From Halorubrum tebenquichense DSM 14210 (GTDB taxonomy: Archaea; Halobacteriota; Halobacteria; Halobacteriales; Haloferacaceae), in the NCBI RefSeq assembly GCF_000337415.1, contig NZ_AOJD01000051.1, positions 58,236 through 122,235 on the forward strand: a DNA stretch of 64,000 nucleotides. The letters run 5' to 3'. Of this stretch, positions 58,869-64,000 are shown one piece after another (the stretch's first letter is position 1; every line of letters starts with the position of its first letter). Both the position numbers and the translations under genes were made by a program. Below the pieces are notes generated by a model. The model ran no database searches, was not told the DNA's origin, and saw nothing but the letters and a program-made list of their open reading frames with translations.

Positions 58869-60758
58869 TCAGCGCGCCGGAACGACCGTCACCGTTCGGT
58901 TCCGGTCGATCGCGTCCTCCAGCTCCTCGGCGATGGCGGAGCCGCGGGAGACCTGGACCTCGCCGCCGCGGCCGACGGTAGCGGTGAAGAGGTACTCGCC
59001 GTCGGCGCGCACCTCGACCGTCTCGCCGACGCCGTCGTCGACGTCGATGACGACGTGTCGCGAGGTAATCTCCGGGGCGACCACCGTCCCCCGCTCGGCT
59101 CCGACCTGTCCGTCGGCGCTGCCGTTCTCGGCGGCACCGCTCGCCGGACCCCGCCCCGACCCGCCGGGCTTCTCGTCGTGCGTGCGGACGTCGATGTCGA
59201 TCCCGAGGCGGTTCTCGATGTCGGCGATGCGGCCGCCGCCCTTCCCGATCACCGTGCCGATGTCGCCCTCGGTGACGTAGACGACCGCCTCGTCGTCGCC
59301 GTTCAGCTCAACGTCGACGTGGCCGTGCGCGACCGAGCGGATCTCGCGTTCGATCTCCTTTTTCGCGATGCGGCCGACGCCGGAGTCACCCTCCGCCTCA
59401 CCGCCGTCCTCGTCGAGCGGGACGGTGACGACCTGCCGGTTGAACGTGTAGATCTCGTACTCCGGCCGGCCCGTCTCGAAGTTCGACACCTGGATGACCG
59501 GACGCGCGAGGTCCTCGGCGGTGAGGCCCGCCGGGACCTTCACCTCGGTCGTCACGTCGTACACGGTGTGGACCTCGCCGGCCTCGATGTAGACGACGGT
59601 GTCGACGATCTGGGGTATCATCCCGAGTTCGACGCGGCCGACGAGCCGCTGGAGCGCGTCGATGGCGCGCGAGGCGTGGACGACGCCGACCATGCCGACG
59701 CCGGCCATCCGCATGTCCGAGAACACCTCGAAGTCGTTCGTCTTCCGCACCTCGTCGTAGATCGTGTAGTCCGGCCGGACCAAGAGGAGCGAGTCGGCGG
59801 TGTTCTCCATCTCGCCGCCGAGCGCGCCGTACTGGGTGATCTCCGGGCCGACCTGGAGGTCCCGCGGCTTCTCCATCGTCTTCACCGCGTAGTCGCTGTC
59901 GTTCAGGAACTCGGCGACCGCCTGCGCGAACGTCGACTTCCCGGCCCCGGGCGACCCCGAGATGAGCACGCCGCGCTTCCGCTCCGTGAACCGGTCGCGC
60001 AGTTCGTCCGCGAACTCGTAGTCGTCGAGCGTCGTCTTCGCGATCGGTCTGACGGCCGTGATCTCGATGCCGTCGGCGAACGGCGGTCGCGCGACCGCGA
60101 TCCGGTAGTCCCGGAACTGGACGATGTCCATGCCGTCGTCGGAGAGCTCGATGAAGCCCTCGTTGGACTGCCGGGCGAGGTCGACGATCGAGTTGGCCCA
60201 CTCGCGCATCTCTTCCTCGCTACTCGGCTCGTCGTCGATCTCGACGTAGCGCATCTCGCCGAGGCTCCCGCGTTTCGCCTTCGGAACGGTGCCCGTCTTG
60301 AGGTGGACGGACATCGTCTCGTCGGTGAAGAAGTCTTGAATCGGCAGGTCGTCGACGACGCCGCGGGCGACGGGTTCGACGTACTCCACGTCGAGCCCCT
60401 TCGCGCGGGCGACCTCGGCCTGGACCACGTCGCTGGACAGCAGCGTCGCGTCGTGGTCGGCGGCCAGGTCGCGGATCAGCGCGTCCACGTCGCCCTCGTG
60501 TGCGTTCGAGCGGGCGTCGCCGCTGGCGCGCTCGCCGACGTATCGCAGTTCGATCGTCCCGTCGTCGGCGTGGTCGGCGAGCCGCTTGAGTTCGCTCAGC
60601 CCGTCCCAGCCGGATTCGAGCCCGTCGTTCGCCTGCGACTCCAGTTCGCCGACGACCGCCTCCGGGACGAACACGGTGACCGACTCGTAGGTCCCGTCCG
60701 CGACGCGTTCGGACACGCGGCCGTCGACGACCGCGCTCGTGTCCGGTACTACGTTCAT
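58869..60758 (-). CDS. PINc domain-P-loop ATPase-KH protein (VapC-like ATPase family)
   Basis: 629 residues. N-terminal PIN domain with PDTSAVVDGRV, VVGELESQAN and LSSDVVQAEVARAKG acidic residues; central PilT/VirB11-like ATPase with Walker A SGSPGAGKSTFAQAV and ERKRGVLI before it; C-terminal KH domain EGDIGTVIGKGGGRIADIENRLGIDIDV (G-x-x-G) followed by a short OB-like strand region. This is a highly conserved euryarchaeal family with no settled function, likely RNA processing. An acidic/Gly linker (DEKPGGSGRGPAS) sits after the KH domain. A CCTTATACGCC box lies about 27 bases before the ATG. Confidence 0.92.
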   Translation of the reverse strand: MNVVPDTSAVVDGRVSERVADGTYESVTVFVPEAVVGELESQANDGLESGWDGLSELKRLADHADDGTIELRYVGERASGDARSNAHEGDVDALIRDLAADHDATLLSSDVVQAEVARAKGLDVEYVEPVARGVVDDLPIQDFFTDETMSVHLKTGTVPKAKRGSLGEMRYVEIDDEPSSEEEMREWANSIVDLARQSNEGFIELSDDGMDIVQFRDYRIAVARPPFADGIEITAVRPIAKTTLDDYEFADELRDRFTERKRGVLISGSPGAGKSTFAQAVAEFLNDSDYAVKTMEKPRDLQVGPEITQYGALGGEMENTADSLLLVRPDYTIYDEVRKTNDFEVFSDMRMAGVGMVGVVHASRAIDALQRLVGRVELGMIPQIVDTVVYIEAGEVHTVYDVTTEVKVPAGLTAEDLARPVIQVSNFETGRPEYEIYTFNRQVVTVPLDEDGGEAEGDSGVGRIAKKEIEREIRSVAHGHVDVELNGDDEAVVYVTEGDIGTVIGKGGGRIADIENRLGIDIDVRTHDEKPGGSGRGPASGAAENGSADGQVGAERGTVVAPEITSRHVVIDVDDGVGETVEVRADGEYLFTATVGRGGEVQVSRGSAIAEELEDAIDRNRTVTVVPAR

Positions 60759-60851
60759 ACCGAGGATCGGTCCGGGAGGCGTATAAGGGTGTTCGACCGG
60801 GGGCCCCGGCGACCGGCCCGCGACCGACCCCGTCTCGGTGACGCGAACCGG

Positions 60852-60939
60852 GTCCGCGGCGGCCGGTTCGGCCTCGTCGCTCGCGAGGCGCTCAGTCGTC
60901 CGCGGCGGCCGGTTCGGCCTCGTCGCTCGCGAGGCGCTC
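60852..60939. repeat. 46-bp tandem duplication at the 3' end of the amidotransferase gene
   Basis: A 42-base identical block occurs at 60852-60893 and 60898-60939 (start GTCCGCGGCGGCCGGTTCGG), with a 4-base spacer, so the unit is 46 bp. The right copy encodes the last residues of the amidotransferase (ERLASDEAEPAAADD). 46 is not a multiple of three. Unit identity suggests a recent event. Confidence 0.9.
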
Positions 60940-61608
60940 GGCGTAGGCGGTGAAGTTCTCGAACAGCGCCTTCGCCTCGCAGGCGGCGTCGTACGCCTCC
61001 GGCGTGATCGACTCCAAGACGGCGTCGACGCGGGCGTCGCCGATCTGATCGCGCTTCCCGTCGGTCACGTCGCGGGCGGTCTCCGCGTCGTACTCGGGGT
61101 GGAACTGGACGCCCCAGCAGTGGCCGTCGCGGAACGCGTGGACGCCGCGGTCGTTCTCGGCGAGCAGCGTCGCGGACGGCGGGAGTTCGACCACCTCGTC
61201 GCCGTGGGTGGTGAACGCGGTGAACGACTCGTCTATCCCCTCGAACAGCGGGTCGTCCCGGGTCTGACGGATTTCGTTGTAGCCGATCTCGAACCCGTCC
61301 ATCCCGGCGACGCGGCCGCCGAGCGCCTCCGCGAGCACCTGATGGCCGTAACAGACGCCCAGCACCGGGCAGCCGGCCTCGGCAGCCTCGGCGACGTAGT
61401 CGACAAGCGCCGGGATCCACGCCTCGTCCCAGTAGACCGACGAGCGCGACCCGGTCACGACGACGCCGTCGAACTCGGTGTGGTCGGGGAGGTCTCCCGC
61501 GACGGCGTCGAACTCGACGAGGTCGGCGTCGATCTCTCTGCGGAAGTTCCGACGCGTGTTCGCGCCGTCGTGAGCGGCGTTCAACAGGGCGAACCGGAGG
61601 CGAGTCAT
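60892..61608 (-). CDS. Type 1 glutamine amidotransferase (GMP synthase GATase-like)
   Basis: 238 residues. Triad of class I: nucleophile Cys86 in VLGVCYGHQVLAEALGG, and His170/Glu172 in WGVQFHPEYD. Hydrolyses glutamine to supply ammonia, or cleaves a gamma-glutamyl bond; stand-alone proteins of this kind are common in haloarchaea and lack the GuaA synthetase part. The C-terminal 10 residues are acidic. Start ATG at 61606-61608 with a CGTTTTGTC box about 27 bases upstream. The 3' end carries a 46-bp duplication. Confidence 0.9.
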   Translation of the reverse strand: MTRLRFALLNAAHDGANTRRNFRREIDADLVEFDAVAGDLPDHTEFDGVVVTGSRSSVYWDEAWIPALVDYVAEAAEAGCPVLGVCYGHQVLAEALGGRVAGMDGFEIGYNEIRQTRDDPLFEGIDESFTAFTTHGDEVVELPPSATLLAENDRGVHAFRDGHCWGVQFHPEYDAETARDVTDGKRDQIGDARVDAVLESITPEAYDAACEAKALFENFTAYAERLASDEAEPAAADD

Positions 61609-61730
61609 TGCCGGAAGAGAGAGCCGAGAGCGACAAAACGGTTGCGACGCCGGACGCGCCGGCCGACGACGCGGACGCGCCCGACCGCACGCTGAGACGG
61701 CCGACACCGACCGCGACGCCGACCGGAGCG

Positions 61731-62534
61731 CTACTCGAATGCGGCGCTCGCGTGTTCCGCGAGCCACCCGACGAGGAGGTCGTTGACCGCGGCTGACGCC
61801 TCAACGCCGACGAGGTGTCGAGCGCCCCCGATCGAGTGGAACTCGCCGCGGGGGAGCCCCTCCGCGAGGGTCTCGCCGGCCGTGACCGGACAGACGGTGT
61901 CGTCGGTCCCGTGGACGACCAAGGCCGGCGTCGCGACCTCGAAGAGTTCGTCGGCCAGGTCGAACTCGTCGAGCGCGGCGCGGTGGGCCTCGTACGCCTC
62001 GCGGTCGGCGTCCTCGGCGAGCCGCCACTCCGCGATCCGCGAGAGCGCGTCCGGGTGCGCCTCGCGGAAGTCGACGGAGAAAAGCCCGTTCAGCGACCCC
62101 TCGACCGCGGCGGGGTCGCCCGGGTCGGCCCAGACGCCGTCGGCGTTGTACGCGTCGCCCGCCGGCGGCGTCCCGAGGAGCGCGAGGCTCGCCGGCCGCG
62201 AGGAGGTCAGGGCGGCCGTCAGCGCGACGGTGCCGCCGAGCCCGTAGCCGACGAGGTGGGCGTTCCGGACCCCCTCGGCCGCACAGACCGCCTCAACGTC
62301 GGCCGCGAGCGTCTCGATCGAGTAGGGGCCGGGCGGCGCGTCCGACCGCCCGACGCCGCGGGTCTCCGGCGTGATCACCGTGTGCGGTCCCGCCAGCGCG
62401 GCGTGTTGCCAGCCGAACTGCCACGCGCCGAGCCCCGCGTCGCCGCAGAAGACGACCGCCTCGTCGGGGTCCCCGGCGTCGGGGGCATCGACCTCGTACC
62501 GGATCTCCGCGCCGGCGTTTGTCGCGTAGGGCAT
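61731..62534 (-). CDS. Alpha/beta-hydrolase fold protein missing the catalytic serine
   Basis: 267 residues. FCGDAGLGAWQFGWQH near the oxyanion region, RGVGRSDAPPGPYSIETLAADVEAV, then the nucleophile elbow LVGYGLGGTVALTAAL, where G-x-S-x-G reads G96-Y-G98-L-G100: serine is replaced by Gly. Asp (HGTDDTVCP, 211/212) and His (GARHLVG, 240) are kept. It resembles haloperoxidase/epoxide-hydrolase-like families, but the usual nucleophile is absent; it may be inactive, use another nucleophile, or act as a binding protein. ATG at 62532-62534, 19 bases after the alaS stop. Confidence 0.82.
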   Translation of the reverse strand: MPYATNAGAEIRYEVDAPDAGDPDEAVVFCGDAGLGAWQFGWQHAALAGPHTVITPETRGVGRSDAPPGPYSIETLAADVEAVCAAEGVRNAHLVGYGLGGTVALTAALTSSRPASLALLGTPPAGDAYNADGVWADPGDPAAVEGSLNGLFSVDFREAHPDALSRIAEWRLAEDADREAYEAHRAALDEFDLADELFEVATPALVVHGTDDTVCPVTAGETLAEGLPRGEFHSIGGARHLVGVEASAAVNDLLVGWLAEHASAAFE

Positions 62535-62553
62535 GGAACTCGCGGGGAGTCCG

Positions 62554-64000
62554 TCAGGCCTCCTGGAGGCTGCGGAGGACGTCCGGTGCCGCCTCCAAGG
62601 CGTCGTCGAGCGCGTCGGCGTCCGGGCCGCCGCCCTGCGCGAAGTCCGGCGGTCCGCCGCCGCCGCCGCCGACCCGCCCGGCGAGCTCCGAGACCACCTG
62701 TCCGGCGTTCACGTCGACCCCGTCGGGGACGCCGACGACGAAGCTCGCGGAGCCGCCGGCACCACTGCCGATCACCGCGACCTTCCCGTCGTCGACGTGG
62801 GCGTTCGCGGTGGCGCGGAGCTCGTCGGCGTCGCCGTCGAGCCGCTGGATCACCGCGGTCGTCCCGCCGACGTCGACCTCCTCCGCGTCGGCACCGCCGG
62901 AGGCGCGCGCGGTCGCGAGCTCCTCTTTGAGCGACTCGATCTCCTTGCCCCGCGCCTTCCACTCCTCGAAGAAGCGCTCGGCGGTCTCGGGCACGTCGAG
63001 CGGGTCGACGTCCAGCACGTCGGCCGCGTCGTACAGCGCGTCCTCGGTGCGCTGGGTCGCCTCGACGGCGGCCGCGCCCGCCGCGAACACGATGCGCTCG
63101 ACGCCGTCCTGAACCGGCTCGGTCTTCAGCACCTTCACCGCGCCGATCTCGCCGGTGCGGTCGACGTGGGTGCCCGCGCAGGCCTGAACGTCAGCGTCGC
63201 CGACGTGGATCAGGCGGACGTTCGTTCCCGGCGGGACGCCGCCCTGATACAGGTCGAAGCCGTGTTCGGCCTCCGCCTCGTTGCGGTCGGGCCACTCCTG
63301 CCGGACGGGCACGTCGTCGCGGACCAGTTCGTTCGCGACGCGCTCGATCGCCCTCACGTCCTCGCGGGTGATGCGCTCGAAGTGGCGCACGTCGAGGCGC
63401 GCGGAGTCGGTGCCCTTCTGGGCACCGGCCTGCCGGACGTGGCCGCCGAGCACCTCGCGGGCGGCGTGGCCGATGAGGTGCGTCGCGGTGTGGTGCGCGC
63501 GGAGCCGGTCGCGGCGGTCGCCGTCGACCTGCCCGCGGACGAACTCCCCCTTCCCGGGGTCGGCGTCCGTGCGGTGGAGGACGACCCCGTCGGTCTCCTG
63601 TACGTCGGTGACGTCGACGGTGGTCTCGCCGACCGTGAGCTGTCCCCGGTCTGCGGGCTGTCCGCCGCCCTCGGGGTAGAACATCGTCTGGTCCAACACG
63701 ACGTCGTACCCCTCTTCGCCCTCCAGCACGTCGAGGACGACCGCCTCGAACTCGGTGCGGCCCTGGTCGTCGTAGAACAGCTTCTCGGTCTCGGGGAGGT
63801 CGGCGAGCCGCTCGTCGCGCTCGTCGCGCTCGTCGGCGGCGTCGGCCTCCTCGTGTCTGTCGGCGACGAGCGCGTAGAAGTCGTCGGGCACGTCGACGGT
63901 CGCGCCCCGCTCGTCGGCGATGTCGGCGACCATGTCGGGCTGGATCCCGTGGGAGTCGTACAGCTCTAACAGCTCCCCGGTCGGGATCGGCTCGCCGGTA
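62554..64000 (-). CDS. alaS: Alanyl-tRNA synthetase, C-terminal part (5' end outside the window)
   Basis: About 482 residues visible; the frame is still open at the right edge (first full codon at 63999-63997, [24 protein letters not shown]). Editing domain: [17 protein letters not shown] and [17 protein letters not shown] (His-His-Cys-His zinc/editing sites). The DHHA1 C-terminal domain follows with [15 protein letters not shown] near the end. The catalytic domain lies further to the right, outside. Attaches alanine to tRNA-Ala and clears mis-charged Ser/Gly. Confidence 0.96.
   Translation of the reverse strand, partial: TGEPIPTGELLELYDSHGIQPDMVADIADERGATVDVPDDFYALVADRHEEADAADERDERDERLADLPETEKLFYDDQGRTEFEAVVLDVLEGEEGYDVVLDQTMFYPEGGGQPADRGQLTVGETTVDVTDVQETDGVVLHRTDADPGKGEFVRGQVDGDRRDRLRAHHTATHLIGHAAREVLGGHVRQAGAQKGTDSARLDVRHFERITREDVRAIERVANELVRDDVPVRQEWPDRNEAEAEHGFDLYQGGVPPGTNVRLIHVGDADVQACAGTHVDRTGEIGAVKVLKTEPVQDGVERIVFAAGAAAVEATQRTEDALYDAADVLDVDPLDVPETAERFFEEWKARGKEIESLKEELATARASGGADAEEVDVGGTTAVIQRLDGDADELRATANAHVDDGKVAVIGSGAGGSASFVVGVPDGVDVNAGQVVSELAGRVGGGGGGPPDFAQGGGPDADALDDALEAAPDVLRSLQEA

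Noticed and set aside
58815-60953. Very long plus-strand frame opposite the PINc-ATPase gene
   Set aside because: Antisense shadow: valine/arginine/glutamate-rich translation from the third-position bias of the real gene.

Overview
The window is chromosomal DNA of an extremely halophilic archaeon, most likely a Halorubrum-like member of the Haloferacales. Base composition is very GC-rich, the predicted proteins are strongly acidic, and many genes look leaderless, with an AT-rich TATA element about 27 bases upstream of an ATG or GTG. Typical euryarchaeal genes are present: RfcS, ABCE1/Rli1, archaemetzincin, class I CCA transferase, 7S SRP RNA, PINc ATPase and archaeal AlaS. I see no insertion sequence, prophage, CRISPR array or replication origin. 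Coding density is high and gene order is mostly housekeeping.

Layout. 1-7 kb: end of an Hsp20 gene, two isoaspartyl-methyltransferase-like genes, small membrane or STAS-like proteins, a HerA-type ATPase, a paired fluoride channel (two crcB) and cca. 7.0-7.8 kb: tRNA-Asn and a CAU-anticodon tRNA flanking a PD-(D/E)XK nuclease gene. 7.8-17 kb: HAD phosphatase, archaemetzincin, YgfZ-like protein, a Pit phosphate permease with a 42-codon membrane ORF in front, a phosphoesterase, rfcS and etfBA. 17-24 kb: a membrane-bound winged-helix protein divergent from a secreted protein, a frameshifted pilin-like gene, a methyltransferase, a 2-hydroxyacid dehydrogenase and small regulators. 24-30 kb: EMC6-like plus ABCE1, Sua5, a cysteine-free peroxiredoxin relative next to a glutaredoxin-like protein, and a CBS/CorC membrane protein.

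30-34 kb: metalloprotease-like protein, preQ0/queuosine transporter with a ribbon-helix-helix protein, then a biotin ECF transporter (bioY, ATPase, permease) preceded by a near-ideal BirA-type operator. 34-43 kb: a Hdr-like Fe-S membrane oxidoreductase and a full pstSCAB-phoU operon followed by a low-molecular-weight phosphatase/arsenate-reductase-like gene. 43-49 kb: cation/Ca2+ antiporter, VOC protein, methylmalonyl-CoA mutase B12 subunit with MeaB, hydrolase, response regulator and hotdog protein. 50-53 kb: SRP RNA (minus strand), small proteins, aldo/keto reductase and an FNR-type flavoprotein. 53-64 kb: ferredoxin-dependent 2-oxoacid oxidoreductase (korAB), geranylgeranyl reductase-type flavoprotein, citrate synthase, PINc-ATPase-KH protein, glutamine amidotransferase, a hydrolase-fold protein without its serine, and the 3' part of alaS.

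The strongest unexplained signal is a family of intergenic elements at three loci (about 13.78-14.03, 29.90-30.25 and 49.55-49.91 kb). They share a 23-nt box, seven copies of a 17-nt motif with core CTGGGGCTTCGGCGG, and either a long stem with compensatory base changes or a conserved hairpin. At two loci a TATA-like box lies exactly 27 nt before the second copy of the motif. They look like a dispersed, probably transcribed structured RNA or miniature repeat family, not protein genes.
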